From the NCBI GenBank assembly GCA_009838515.1, contig VXRL01000004.1:72863-136862 (forward strand): a stretch of DNA of 64,000 bases. The letters run 5' to 3'. Within the stretch, counting starts at the first letter, position 1, and every line of letters starts with the position of its first letter. The notes under the pieces are model-generated. The model saw only the letters and a program-made list of their open reading frames with translations, had not been told where the DNA came from and did no database searches. The DNA is from Terriglobia bacterium (GTDB lineage Bacteria; Acidobacteriota; Terriglobia; Bryobacterales; UBA6623). A program made the position numbers and the translations under genes. Of this stretch, positions 35,540-44,516 are shown one piece after another.

Positions 35540-36491
35540 CGAGTGCAACGCCCCACGGCATCTCGCCGGTCGGGATCGTCTTGATCTCGGACATTGTGGT
35601 GGTATCGACCACCGAAACCGTGGCATCGGGACCATTGGCCGCGTAGAGGCGCTTGCCATCCCGCGACAGCGCGATGCCCCAGGTCCGCACGCCGGTCTCG
35701 ACGGTTTCGAGCACTGCGAGGGTCTCCGGATCCAGCGCTGCGATCGAGTTGCCCCGGCCCATGGACACATACAGCCGCTCGCCATCGTGGCTCAGCAGGA
35801 TGCCCTTCGGCTTGACTCGCGGGTTGATCTGGCGGCGCAGCTGCTTGTTAGCCACCACGATGCGGTTGGTTGCGCGGTCGACCTTGGAGACGTGACCGGC
35901 AACCTCGGACGTGACCCAGAAGTGCTTGCCGTCCGGGCTGAATGCGACCTCGCGGGGGCGGGCGCCCACTAGGATGTTGGCAACCAGGCTGTTGTCGGCC
36001 ACCGAGATGACGTGCACCATGTTGGACGATTCGCTGGTCACGAGCACTTGCTGGCCGTCCGGGCTGACGCCGACGCCCTCGGGCTCCAGCCCGACCTTGA
36101 TCTCGGCGAGGATCTCCCCCGATTCCGGGTTCAGGGCAGTGGCCAGGCCCTCGTCTTCGTTCGACAGGTAGATCGTTCCGTCGGGATGGACGGCGAACGC
36201 TTCCGGATCCGAACCGGCCGGGATCGTGCGCTCCAGCTTGAGGCTGGCGGTGTTTACCACGCCAATGGCGTTGTCATTGCCGAGGGCAACATAGACCAGC
36301 TTGCGGTCGGGGCTGAAACCGATCCCGCGCGGACGCCCGCCGACCGGGACCGTCGCCTCGACCTCACCGCTACGGGTGTCGATCACGGTTACCGAATCGC
36401 CGGCTTCGTTAGTAACAAAGAGCCTGTGCGTGGGCTCGGCCAGCGCTTGCGCCAGCGGCAGGAGTACGAGGGCAGTGAGGATTCGGAGCAT
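35532..36491 (-). CDS. YVTN-type beta-propeller protein (PQQ-associated family)
   Basis: A 319-aa exported seven-bladed propeller. A signal peptide (RILTALVLLPLAQALA) is followed by repeated YVTN units: HRLFVTNEAGDSVTVIDTRSGEVEATVPVGGRPRGIGFSPD, KLVYVALGNDNAIGVVNTAS, GTIYLSNEDEGLATALNPESG and KRLYAANGPDATVSVVDTTTM. The closest described family is the PQQ-dependent catabolism-associated propeller (TIGR03866), supported by its neighbours: a TIGR03863-like binding protein upstream and a di-haem peroxidase downstream. ATG 36491 follows the upstream stop by 4 nt. No PQQ dehydrogenase or PQQ synthesis gene is in the window. Confidence 0.8.
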   Translation of the reverse strand: MLRILTALVLLPLAQALAEPTHRLFVTNEAGDSVTVIDTRSGEVEATVPVGGRPRGIGFSPDRKLVYVALGNDNAIGVVNTASLKLERTIPAGSDPEAFAVHPDGTIYLSNEDEGLATALNPESGEILAEIKVGLEPEGVGVSPDGQQVLVTSESSNMVHVISVADNSLVANILVGARPREVAFSPDGKHFWVTSEVAGHVSKVDRATNRIVVANKQLRRQINPRVKPKGILLSHDGERLYVSMGRGNSIAALDPETLAVLETVETGVRTWGIALSRDGKRLYAANGPDATVSVVDTTTMSEIKTIPTGEMPWGVALDD

Positions 36492-36495
36492 GGCG

Positions 36496-37269
36496 TTACT
36501 GGCAGGGCGAGCTTCCCAGGCCATCCAGGCCGCCCTGCGCGCCGCGGACGGGGGCCTCGCCGAGCAATTCTCCCGCGGCACCTACCAGGACCAAAGGCTG
36601 CCGCAGCTGGCCGCTGGCTCGAAAGCTGTGAGGATCGCCCTTCTGGCCATCCAAGCCGTCAGCTTGCTTGAGGGCTCCCAGCAGGGCTGCGGCGTCCGAG
36701 GCTGGCTCGCGCATCAAGGTGTCGCCCACGGCGCGCGCGGCGAACCAGCCGGCCCAGGCCAGCGCGTCCATCGGGCTGCCGTAGCGATCCAAGTAGCGCC
36801 GGTTGAGGTCGCGCGCGGCGAACTTGACCGCCTTGCTGTGCCATGCCGCGGCGGAGGCCTTGCTGCCGGGATTGCCGACTTGCCACTGGGCCACGGCGTC
36901 GGCCCTCATCTTGGCGCTGGGAATGATGTGCAGGGCGTTGGCCAGGCAGGCCGAGCGCAGTGCGTCGGAGTCGTCGCTGAGGTTGAATACGGCCCTGCCG
37001 CCTGCCCCGGCAGCTATGTCCGCGATCGATCCCGGCCTGTCCACGAACACGGCGAGAGCGCCGTCTGGCACTGCCTTGCCCGTAAGTTCGGTCAGGGTCA
37101 GCGTGACGTCGAGGAACGCGCCTTGGTGGTTGGACTCTTCGATGCCCAGCTTCAGGCCGCGCAGCGAGGCGCTGTCAGCCGAGCCAATGTAGGCCAGTTC
37201 GAATTCAGCCGCAGGTGCCGCTGCGATCAGGACCGAAGCGGCCGCGATCGCGTAGAGATAACTCCGCAT
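36496..37269 (-). CDS. Periplasmic ABC-type binding protein, PQQ-dehydrogenase-associated type
   Basis: A 257-aa exported protein (signal SYLYAIAAASVLIAAAPAA). It resembles the PQQ-system substrate-binding family (TIGR03863): LAYIGSADSASLRGLKLGIEESN at the N-terminus and the diagnostic end, HSFRASGQLRQPLVLVGA. It is shorter than the usual 350-400 residues for that family, missing much of the middle of the periplasmic-binding fold, so it may be a reduced form. It is the first gene of the three-gene operon with the YVTN propeller and the di-haem peroxidase. The ligand is unknown. ATG 37269 is preferred over 37299, since it starts directly at the signal peptide. Confidence 0.7.
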   Translation of the reverse strand: MRSYLYAIAAASVLIAAAPAAEFELAYIGSADSASLRGLKLGIEESNHQGAFLDVTLTLTELTGKAVPDGALAVFVDRPGSIADIAAGAGGRAVFNLSDDSDALRSACLANALHIIPSAKMRADAVAQWQVGNPGSKASAAAWHSKAVKFAARDLNRRYLDRYGSPMDALAWAGWFAARAVGDTLMREPASDAAALLGALKQADGLDGQKGDPHSFRASGQLRQPLVLVGAAGELLGEAPVRGAQGGLDGLGSSPCQ

Positions 37270-37370
37270 GAGAGGACAGCGTCTGCGCGGGCTGGGCATG
37301 CCCGCTGGCTTAGATCGATTTTATAGCAGTGGGGTCGCGCCACGCCATCGTCAGGCACACGTTGCGGCCA

Positions 37371-38270
37371 TCAGGGCGCGAGCGTGCCGAATTGCGGGTT
37401 GCCCGCGTCCAGCCAACTGGCCAGCTCGGTCGCTGGCAGGCGGATGGAGATGTAAAACGGGCCGAAGTGCGCATAGACGGCGCTCGCCTCGTCGAAGCGC
37501 ATCTCGTAGATCAGCTCCTTGAACACCAGCGGATCGTCGGCGAACAAGTCCACGCCCCATTCCCAGTCGTCGAATCCGATCGAGCCCGAGATGATCTGCT
37601 TAACCCGGCCGGCGTAGCGCCGGCCGATCATTCCGTGCTCGCGCATCATTTGCAAGCGTTCGCGAATGGGACGGGTGTACCAATTGATTTGCTCGCCGCG
37701 CTTCTTGTCCATCGGATAGAAACACAAGTACTTGTGCCCGGGCACGGACGGATCGAGGCGCGGCGCCATGGCAGCAGCCTGCTCATCCATGCGGGCGCGC
37801 ACGCGCTCCGCCCATTTGTCGCTGTCCGGGGAAATCTCTTGCTCTGCCAGTTCTTGATAGAGCTTGAAGGACGAGTCGTACAGGCCGAGTTCGACCACCG
37901 AGACATACGATGTGGTCGGCTCCAGAAACTCCGCCAGGCGCAGCTTCGCGATGTCGAGTTCGGCCCGATGGACCTGCTCGAGGTCGGGTCGGAAATGCAG
38001 CACCAGCAGGTCGCCCTTGTGGCCCAGCAGCGAAAACAGCGCCGAGCCGCCGGTGTCGTTGTCTTCCATGTCGTGCAAGGCCGAGGAGGCCTCGCTCGCG
38101 ATCTCGTTCCGCTCGCCGCCATCCAGCGTTCGCCAGGCCGACCGGTCGAGCCAAAACATCTGGTGCAGGACCGCAGCGCCGTCGAGTGTCTGCGGATGGG
38201 GCGGGATTCCCGGGGGTCTCGCTGCCGCGCTGGGAGGGCCGCCGCCCGCATATGGAGGTCTGCCAGCCAT
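37371..38270 (-). CDS. hemQ: Coproheme decarboxylase, chlorite-dismutase family
   Basis: A 299-aa HemQ-type protein. Family residues are visible: Y185 in CFYPMDKKR (the tyrosine essential for decarboxylation in Gram-positive HemQ), NWY at 196-198, the proximal haem ligand H212 in EHGMIGR, and [11 protein letters not shown]. It converts coproheme III to haem b in the coproporphyrin-dependent pathway, or regulates that step. The N-terminal 30 residues are Pro/Gly-rich and unusual, so the true start may be further downstream. The gene follows the pyrophosphatase gene by 55 nt on the same strand. Other haem genes are not in the window. Confidence 0.88.
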   Translation of the reverse strand: MAGRPPYAGGGPPSAAARPPGIPPHPQTLDGAAVLHQMFWLDRSAWRTLDGGERNEIASEASSALHDMEDNDTGGSALFSLLGHKGDLLVLHFRPDLEQVHRAELDIAKLRLAEFLEPTTSYVSVVELGLYDSSFKLYQELAEQEISPDSDKWAERVRARMDEQAAAMAPRLDPSVPGHKYLCFYPMDKKRGEQINWYTRPIRERLQMMREHGMIGRRYAGRVKQIISGSIGFDDWEWGVDLFADDPLVFKELIYEMRFDEASAVYAHFGPFYISIRLPATELASWLDAGNPQFGTLAP

Positions 38271-38325
38271 CGAATCCCCACTCTATCAGAGCGTCCCGGC
38301 GCCCGACCTCCGCGGCAGGGGCCGA

Positions 38326-40377
38326 CTACAGGGCGATCAACGGCGCGATGACCAGCGCCACAATCGACATCAGCTTGATCAGGATGTTCATCGACGGGCC
38401 GGACGTGTCCTTGAAGGGGTCGCCGATGGTGTCGCCGACCACCGAGGCCTTGTGCCCTTCCGAGCCCTTGCCTTCGCCGGAGACGCTGCCTTGCTCGATC
38501 TCTTTCTTGGCGTTGTCCCAGGCTCCGCCGGAGTTCGCCATGAACAGGGCCAGCAGCACGCCGGTGACAGTTGCGCCGGCAAGCGTTCCGCCCAGCGCTT
38601 CCGGGCCCAGCGTGAAGCCCACCAGAACGGGGGCCAGGACCGCGATCACGCCGGGTACCACCATCTCCCTCAGTGCCGCCGAGGTGGCGATATCGACGCA
38701 CCGCCGCGCGTCCGGCTGGACGCCTGGCGCACCGTCCAGCAGCCCCTTGATCTCGCGGAACTGTCTTCGGATCTCGTCGATGATCTTGCCCGCCGCCCGG
38801 CCTACCGCCTTGATCGTCAGGGCCGCAATGACGAACGGCAGGATGCCGCCGAGAAGCAGGCCGATAACCACGCTCGCGGAGTTGAGCGGGATGGAGATGG
38901 GCTCCAGGCCGGCTGCGGCTCGCGTGCTGTCGAGTGCCTGGGTGTAGGCAGAGAACAGGGCCAGGGCGGCCAGCGCGGCCGAGCCGATCGCGAAGCCCTT
39001 GCCCATTGCCGCCGTGGTGTTGCCGATCGAGTCGAGCTTGTCGGTGATCGCGCGCACTTCCCCTGGCAGCCCGCACATCTCCGAGATGCCGCCGGCGTTG
39101 TCCGCGATCGGGCCGTAGGCGTCCACGCTCATGGTGATGCCCACGGTTGCCAGCATCCCCACTGCGGCGATGCCGATTCCGTACAGGCCGGCCGATTCGT
39201 GCGCCACATAGATCGCAGCGCAAATCACGAGCACGGGTAGGGCGCAGCTGCGGAATCCCACTGCCAAGCCCTCGATAATGTTGGTCGCGGTGCCCATCCG
39301 CGATGCCTCGGCGATCTCCATGACGGGCTTCATGGACGTGTAGTACTCGGTGATGTAGCCGATTGCCACGCCCGCGAGGCATCCGGCGACGACCGCGCCG
39401 AAAACTCCGGTGCCGACTCCCATCGATTGGCCCGTGAAGTATCCGCCGACCAAGAACAGCAGCGCGCTCAGCCACGCCGCGTAGCGCAGGGCGGCAGCCG
39501 GCCCCAACGACTTCAACCCGCGAATCGCACCAATGCCGATCAGCGAAGCGGCCAGGCCGACCGCGGAGAGCACCAGCGGCAAAGCCATCAGCGCCGATCT
39601 GGCGGCCTCTTCTCCACCCGCCGCGAGTTGGGCGAGGAACGCGGCCGGGAGGGTTGCGGCGATCGCGATGGTAGCGATCATCGAGCCCGCGAATGACTCG
39701 AAGATATCGGCCCCCATGCCTGCGACATCGCCGACGTTGTCACCGACGTTGTCGGCGATAACCCCCGGATTCCGCGGGTCGTCTTCGGGAATGCCCGCTT
39801 CCACCTTGCCCACCAAGTCGGCTCCCACGTCCGCAGCCTTGGTATAGATGCCGCCGCCGACACGGGCGAAGAGCGCGATCGAGCTGGCCCCCATGGCGAA
39901 GCCGTTCAGGTAGACCGCGTTCTCGGCGCCTTGAAAATTGACGGCCAACAGGCCCACGCCCAACAGGCCCAGCCCGGCCACCGCCAGACCCATGACCGTC
40001 CCGCCGCTGAAGGCAACGGTCAGAGCCGCGGCCAGACTCCCCGAGCGGGCGGCCTCGCTTGTGCGGGAATTCGCCAGCGTCGCCGCTTGCATGCCGATCA
40101 GGCCGGCGATTACCGAACAGGCAGCGCCGACCGCGAAGCTCAGCGCCATGGGCGCGCCCAGCTGCCAGCCGATCAATCCGGCGACGACGACCACGAAGAT
40201 TGCCAGAATGCGGTACTCGCGGTACAGGAAGGCCATGGCCCCCACGCGGATCAAGCCGGCGACCTGACGCATCTGGTCGGTGCCGGGCGAACGCTTGCCG
40301 AGCGCGAGGAAGGTCAGGAAGGAGGCCAATAATCCGATGGCCCCGAGTGCGAGGGTAGGCGCTAGGTAGTTGTCCAT
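38326..40377 (-). CDS. hppA: Membrane-bound ion-pumping pyrophosphatase, likely potassium-dependent
   Basis: A 683-aa integral membrane pyrophosphatase with about 16 hydrophobic helices. The substrate site is clear: [47 protein letters not shown] contains the acidic motif that binds magnesium pyrophosphate. A second set, [18 protein letters not shown], is followed by [19 protein letters not shown]. The Ala after NTTA at the position that is Lys in potassium-independent enzymes points to the potassium-dependent class. It uses pyrophosphate hydrolysis to pump protons or sodium ions outward. Whether it pumps H+ or Na+ cannot be read with confidence here. It is divergent from the Sel1-repeat gene. 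Confidence 0.93.
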   Translation of the reverse strand: MDNYLAPTLALGAIGLLASFLTFLALGKRSPGTDQMRQVAGLIRVGAMAFLYREYRILAIFVVVVAGLIGWQLGAPMALSFAVGAACSVIAGLIGMQAATLANSRTSEAARSGSLAAALTVAFSGGTVMGLAVAGLGLLGVGLLAVNFQGAENAVYLNGFAMGASSIALFARVGGGIYTKAADVGADLVGKVEAGIPEDDPRNPGVIADNVGDNVGDVAGMGADIFESFAGSMIATIAIAATLPAAFLAQLAAGGEEAARSALMALPLVLSAVGLAASLIGIGAIRGLKSLGPAAALRYAAWLSALLFLVGGYFTGQSMGVGTGVFGAVVAGCLAGVAIGYITEYYTSMKPVMEIAEASRMGTATNIIEGLAVGFRSCALPVLVICAAIYVAHESAGLYGIGIAAVGMLATVGITMSVDAYGPIADNAGGISEMCGLPGEVRAITDKLDSIGNTTAAMGKGFAIGSAALAALALFSAYTQALDSTRAAAGLEPISIPLNSASVVIGLLLGGILPFVIAALTIKAVGRAAGKIIDEIRRQFREIKGLLDGAPGVQPDARRCVDIATSAALREMVVPGVIAVLAPVLVGFTLGPEALGGTLAGATVTGVLLALFMANSGGAWDNAKKEIEQGSVSGEGKGSEGHKASVVGDTIGDPFKDTSGPSMNILIKLMSIVALVIAPLIAL

Positions 40378-40686
40378 GGCAATGCGGAATCGAGTGCGGG
40401 CGCGGTTCCTGCCTGTCGCGAGGGACCGTCCTCAGCAGCCGCGGGGCGATAGACCTGGGCTGGCGCAGGGCGGGTTCCGCGAGCCTTCATATTGCGAGGA
40501 ACAGGCTAGCCCCGGCACGGTTTCCCGCACGGGCCGACCCTAGCGCTCGGCTTGCTCTTTAGGCTAGCACGCGCGGGCATCGAGACTTGATGCGTCCACT
40601 CGCTCTGGACCGAGTTCTCATGCGTGACGTCCGAAGTCCGATCAGAATGCGATAGAGTGCAGTCTTCGCAGCGGCAGGGAGCGCCA

Positions 40687-41721
40687 GTGGCACGTACGAT
40701 CCGCCATGCCGGCAATGATCAGGCAGAGCTCGTCCGGAAACGGGCCGAGGAGGGCAGTGCCGAGGCGCAGTTCAACTACGGGAGGTTTTGCTACGAGGGC
40801 AATCTGGTCGAACAAGACCTTGACGAGGCCGCCGATTGGTGGCTGGAAGCCGCCACGCAAGGCCATGTCCAGGCACGGACGCAACTCGGCCACCTGCTCC
40901 GGAGCGGCCTCGGCTTTCAGACAGGGAAGGACGCAATCGCTCGCTGGTGGTTCGAGTATGAGAGTTCGTTCGCGGAAGCCGGCGATGCCGAGGCGCAGCT
41001 CAATCTGGGCAAGATGTACGCCGCGGGCCGTGGCGTGAGCCGCGACCAAGCTGAGGCCGAGCGATGGTGGCAGCGGGCAGCTGCGCAAGGCGATGCGGAG
41101 GCTAGGCTGCAGCTCAAGCGCAGAATCGGCGAAACAGGCGACCTAGAGGTGCAGTGGGAACTGGCGCTGAGTTACTTGGAGGGCCGAGCCGTCCCCAAGG
41201 ACGAGTCCGAAGCTGCACGCTGGCTGGGCTTGGCGGCCCAGCAGGGCCACGAGGAGGCGCAGTGCCGACTGGGACAGCTGCTCATGCACGGCCCTGCCGC
41301 CGTTCGGGACAGTGTCAAGGCGGCCGAGTGGTTGCTTCGCGCAGCGGAACAAGGTAGCCCGCAAGCAGCCCGTGAATTGGGCGATCTGTATCGGGAGGGC
41401 GTCGGTGTCGAGGAAGACGACAGCGAGGCCGAGCGTTGGTGGCGGCAAGCAGCCGAGTTCGGGGAGGCAAGCGCCCAGTACCGCGTCGGAATGATGCATC
41501 TCGAGGGCCGAGGTGTCGTGTCCGATCCTGCTGCCGCCTTGGAGTGGCTGGTCAAGGCAGCCAAGCAGGGGCACAGCGACGCCCAGTTCCAAGTCGGCGG
41601 GATCTACAGGGATGGGCCGGTAGAGCTGCGAAGCGCCCCCGATGCGAACTACTGGCTCGAGCGTGCCGCTGGGCAGGGGCATTGCGATGCCCAGCAACTG
41701 CTTGGTTGGTGGGGGACTTAG
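40687..41721 (+). CDS. Sel1-repeat protein
   Basis: A protein of about 344 aa made of roughly nine Sel1-like (SLR) repeats, each near 36 residues, such as GSAEAQFNYGRFCYEGNLVEQDLDEAADWWLEAATQGHVQA, GDAEAQLNLGKMYAAGRGVSRDQAEAERWWQRAAAQG and GHSDAQFQVGGIYRDG. No signal peptide is visible, so it is probably cytoplasmic, acting as a protein-interaction scaffold. GTG 40687 is preferred because AGGGAG lies 5-6 nt upstream; an earlier GTG at 40624 has none. It is monocistronic and precedes the hipBA module. Sel1 proteins are often expanded in host-associated bacteria. Confidence 0.85.
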   Translation: MARTIRHAGNDQAELVRKRAEEGSAEAQFNYGRFCYEGNLVEQDLDEAADWWLEAATQGHVQARTQLGHLLRSGLGFQTGKDAIARWWFEYESSFAEAGDAEAQLNLGKMYAAGRGVSRDQAEAERWWQRAAAQGDAEARLQLKRRIGETGDLEVQWELALSYLEGRAVPKDESEAARWLGLAAQQGHEEAQCRLGQLLMHGPAAVRDSVKAAEWLLRAAEQGSPQAARELGDLYREGVGVEEDDSEAERWWRQAAEFGEASAQYRVGMMHLEGRGVVSDPAAALEWLVKAAKQGHSDAQFQVGGIYRDGPVELRSAPDANYWLERAAGQGHCDAQQLLGWWGT

Positions 41722-41857
41722 CGGCCGATTGTGACGGGCGCACGTGACTTCACTTTCCGTTGTTGCGGCTGTGAGCTTGTCAGATGATCTGGCAGTGCAG
41801 AGCTGGCAAGAGCGTATTTCTGTCAATAAGTTTTCAGATACAAAATGCAAAAGATTT

Positions 41858-41881
41858 TAAGAAGCTATATATTGATTCTTA
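41858..41881 (+). promoter_or_regulatory. Putative hipBA promoter/operator
   Basis: Perfect 6-bp arms TAAGAA (41858-41863) and TTCTTA (41876-41881) enclose TATATT (41868-41873), which can serve as a -10 box. The right arm reaches the A of the proposed ATG of hipB. The tract is AT-rich inside GC-rich DNA. No good -35 box or ribosome site is seen, so translation may be leaderless or start elsewhere. Confidence 0.4.
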
Positions 41882-42231
41882 TGAGGCAGCGGCTCTATTC
41901 ACCATCCGTCCGGCGCGCATTACGAGAGCTCGGTCGCGACATTCGGATCGCACGCAAGAAACGACGCATGCCAGTGGCGGATTTCGCCGTGCGCATGGGC
42001 GTGTCCCAAGGAACCCTTCTTCGCCTTGAGAAAGGGGATCCCGGCGTGGCCATCGGTGCCGTGGCGATGGCTCTGCTGGCGCTTGGCGAGCTACATCGCC
42101 TCGGGACGATCATCGACATTTCCACTGACGACACCGGCTTGATGCTCGATGTCGGAAGCCTGCCGCAACGGATACGCAGGCCCAAGCCCTTGGCCTTTGC
42201 GCGCGAGGGCACCGCCGAGGGTAGCGAATGA
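41881..42231 (+). CDS. hipB: HipB-type antitoxin (XRE family)
   Basis: A protein of about 116 aa with an XRE helix-turn-helix: LGRDIRIARKKRRMPVADFAVRMGVSQGTLLRLEKGDPGVAIGAVAMALLALG, where MGVSQGTLLRLE is the recognition region. The Ile/Leu-rich helix after it leads to a basic tail (LPQRIRRPKPLAF). HipB binds HipA and represses the operon. Start ATG 41881 gives the more usual N-terminus; ATG 41845 would add 12 hydrophobic residues (QKILRSYILIL) with no known counterpart. The stop overlaps the hipA start (ATGA at 42228-42231), so translation is coupled. Confidence 0.88.
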   Translation: MRQRLYSPSVRRALRELGRDIRIARKKRRMPVADFAVRMGVSQGTLLRLEKGDPGVAIGAVAMALLALGELHRLGTIIDISTDDTGLMLDVGSLPQRIRRPKPLAFAREGTAEGSE

Positions 42232-43487
42232 GCAAGCAATCGAAGCGTGTGCGAGTCGCGATTGGGGAACGGCTCCGGCCGGTTGGCGAGATCGTCTTCG
42301 AGACGGACGGCAGGCGCCAGACAGGCATGTTCCGCTACGCCGTCGAATGGCTTGAGAATCCACAGCGGTTCCCCATCGCGCCTTCGATGCCCCTGGGCGA
42401 GTCCCAGTTCTACGCGTCCGCGTCGCGCGTCAATCCGCGCGACGCCCTGCTTGGGCCGGTCAGTGACGGCTCGCCAGACTCTTGGGGGCGCGGCCTGATC
42501 CGTAGAGCACGGGGCGGCACTTTGACGGAACTTGACTATTTGCTCGCGGTGGACGACCTGACCCGGCAAGGTTCGCTGCGGTACCTCGATGAAGCCGGGA
42601 CACCGCTTGCTCGTTCGTATCCCCCCGTTCCCCGCCTGAGCGAGCTCGCGAAACTCAGGAGCCTGGCGAGTGCCGCCGACAGAGCTGCGGCAATTGCCGC
42701 GGCGGACATGGATCAACTGTTGGGCAGCGCCGGTTCCCTCGGCGGGACCCGGCCTAAAGCGAGTGTCCGCGATGAGAGCGGCCACTTGCACATCGCCAAG
42801 TTCACGACCGACGTGGACTCTATGCCGATCGAACGCGCCGAGGTTGCAACGCTGAAACTCGCTCGGGCGGCAGGCATTCGCGCCGCTTCGGCACGGCTCG
42901 AACTCTCTGGCACGAATCGCCCCGTCGCTCTGATCAAGCGATTCGACCGCAGTGGGGCGGAACGCTTCAGCTATCTCTCCGCCCAATCGTTCTTAGGGAC
43001 TGAGGCCGCCACAGGCGCGTTCTACACGGACATTTCGGACAGCTTGCGGGCGCATGCTCTTGATCCTCGGGGACAGATGGCCGAACTCTATCGCAGGATC
43101 CTGTTCACGATCCTCGTCTCGAATACAGATGACCACCTGAAGAACCACGGACTGCTTCACGCTGGCGCTGGCCGCTGGATTCTTTCCCCAGCTTTCGATA
43201 TCAATCCCCAGCCATTCCGACGGCGGCAATTGGAGACCGGGATTAGCGAGCTCAGCGGCAACACAGCTTCCATCGAGGCTGCTCTTGAGGCGAGTCCCCT
43301 CTTCGGGATCCCACGGGACGTAGCGGCCGAAGAGCTATCTCGGATCACCTCGATCATCGACGAGCAATGGCAGCCAAGCTGTCTTGCAGAGGGCATGACA
43401 GTTGAGGAACTCGCGCTCTACCGGCCCGCCTTCGACCATGAAGAGAGTCTCGTTGCCCGGCGAATTTCGGCAGGTGTTCACTCGTGA
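42228..43487 (+). CDS. hipA: HipA-family serine/threonine kinase toxin
   Basis: A 419-aa HipA. The N-subdomain (IGERLRPVGEIVFETDGRRQTGMFRY and GPVSDGSPDSWGRGLI) and the kinase core are complete: SLGGTRPKASVRDESGHLHIAKF supplies the phosphate-binding loop and Lys, and ALIKRFDRSG, NTDDHLKNHGLL (N299 to L310, catalytic Asp) and LSPAFDINPQP (metal-binding DxN) are present. HipA toxins phosphorylate glutamyl-tRNA synthetase or related targets and induce dormancy. No motif is missing, so it should be active. It is coupled to hipB by a 4-nt overlap. Confidence 0.92.
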   Translation: MSKQSKRVRVAIGERLRPVGEIVFETDGRRQTGMFRYAVEWLENPQRFPIAPSMPLGESQFYASASRVNPRDALLGPVSDGSPDSWGRGLIRRARGGTLTELDYLLAVDDLTRQGSLRYLDEAGTPLARSYPPVPRLSELAKLRSLASAADRAAAIAAADMDQLLGSAGSLGGTRPKASVRDESGHLHIAKFTTDVDSMPIERAEVATLKLARAAGIRAASARLELSGTNRPVALIKRFDRSGAERFSYLSAQSFLGTEAATGAFYTDISDSLRAHALDPRGQMAELYRRILFTILVSNTDDHLKNHGLLHAGAGRWILSPAFDINPQPFRRRQLETGISELSGNTASIEAALEASPLFGIPRDVAAEELSRITSIIDEQWQPSCLAEGMTVEELALYRPAFDHEESLVARRISAGVHS

Positions 43488-43900
43488 TGCAGCAGGTCCT
43501 CGCGCCAGCCCTCGGTCGGTACGACGATCCCCGAGGTTTTCGCCCACGGCCCATGTCTCCGATCCCTGGCCTCAGAACGGCGTTCCGAACATGCCTGTCT
43601 AGTCGGTGAAATCTGCGTGGCTATGGCGACACGTTTCCTTGTCCGGACTGTCTCGGCGTCCTTTGCGGAGAACATGTTGCAACGATTCTCTGCACGCTTT
43701 GCACGTTCGCACATGCAAGGGTCTAGCAGCCCAACGTTCTCTTCCTGATGTCCGACGATCGCGCCGCAAACCCGTTGGGTGCCCGTGGCGGACGCCTAGC
43801 ACCATTGGACCCAACGACCGAGGTGGACAAGCTGGCCGGCTCGGGAATGCTGTTCGAGAACGCGTCTTGCACCAATAGGTATGCCGCCCTAGCGAACAGC
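43488..43900. other. Intergenic stretch without a recognisable gene
   Basis: About 410 bases after hipA. Frames on both strands are short and unconvincing. No tRNA or repeat was seen. It may be the debris of an older insertion next to the toxin module, but nothing in it can be named. Confidence 0.4.
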
Positions 43901-44197
43901 ATGCACGTACTGGCGGCAGCCGCGATCCTGCTCGGCCTGAGTGCCTCGGCCCATACAAAACCGGAATTCTTCGCCGAATCTGTCGCCTTCGGCGGCAAGG
44001 ACTACCTCTTCTGCCACACCGAGCCCGGCGCCGGGCGCACGTGGAACGACCGCGGGCACTGGCTCGTGACCCGCAAGCAGGAGAGCGGTCAGGAGACCAT
44101 CGCCGGCAGCTCGCTGTCAGACTATGTTTCGCCGGAAGCCAGTGAAATCAGCCGGTCGGCAGCGTCGGAGGCACAGCCGAACCGCCGCGGCTCTTAG
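43901..44197 (+). CDS. Possible small secreted protein
   Basis: A 98-codon frame starting at ATG 43901 that opens with a plausible signal peptide (HVLAAAAILLGLSASAHT) and then KPEFFAESVAFGGKDYLFCHTEPGAGRTWNDRGHW. It is not recognised. After its TAG the same frame stays open for 64 more codons to 44392 without a start, which could mean one longer gene with a nonsense mutation. No ribosome site is evident. Weakly supported. Confidence 0.25.
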   Translation: MHVLAAAAILLGLSASAHTKPEFFAESVAFGGKDYLFCHTEPGAGRTWNDRGHWLVTRKQESGQETIAGSSLSDYVSPEASEISRSAASEAQPNRRGS

Positions 44198-44516
44198 CAT
44201 TTCGGCTTCGAGGAGATTAGGAATCAGGGCAACATCTCCGCCAAGGGGGTGATCGCACGGAAAGGACGCAAGCTCTTTCGGAGCTACAGCCAGACACACG
44301 CCCTTCAAGTACTAGGCCCCATCACAGAATGCTACGCGCGACGCCAGTTGAGTACTCAGCAATGGCTCCATTGGAGCTGTGAAACCTGAGTCTCGGACGA
44401 TACGTCCGACTACCTCCGTTGCCTCCAGCAACAGCTTCTGCTGCGTGCAATCGGCACAGAGTTCACGGAACATCGTGGAAATCGAGACAGCACGTCCGAA
44501 ACTACGACCACTGTGT

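Noticed and set aside
33521-35584. A 687-codon plus-strand open frame
   Set aside because: It runs opposite to the O-antigen ligase and cytochrome peroxidase genes, is rich in Arg, Gln and Glu as GC-rich antisense frames are, and has no recognisable domain.
37646-39475. A 609-codon minus-strand open frame across hemQ and hppA
   Set aside because: Composition is Arg/Gly/Ala-rich shadow coding; the true genes in the other frame carry full family motifs.
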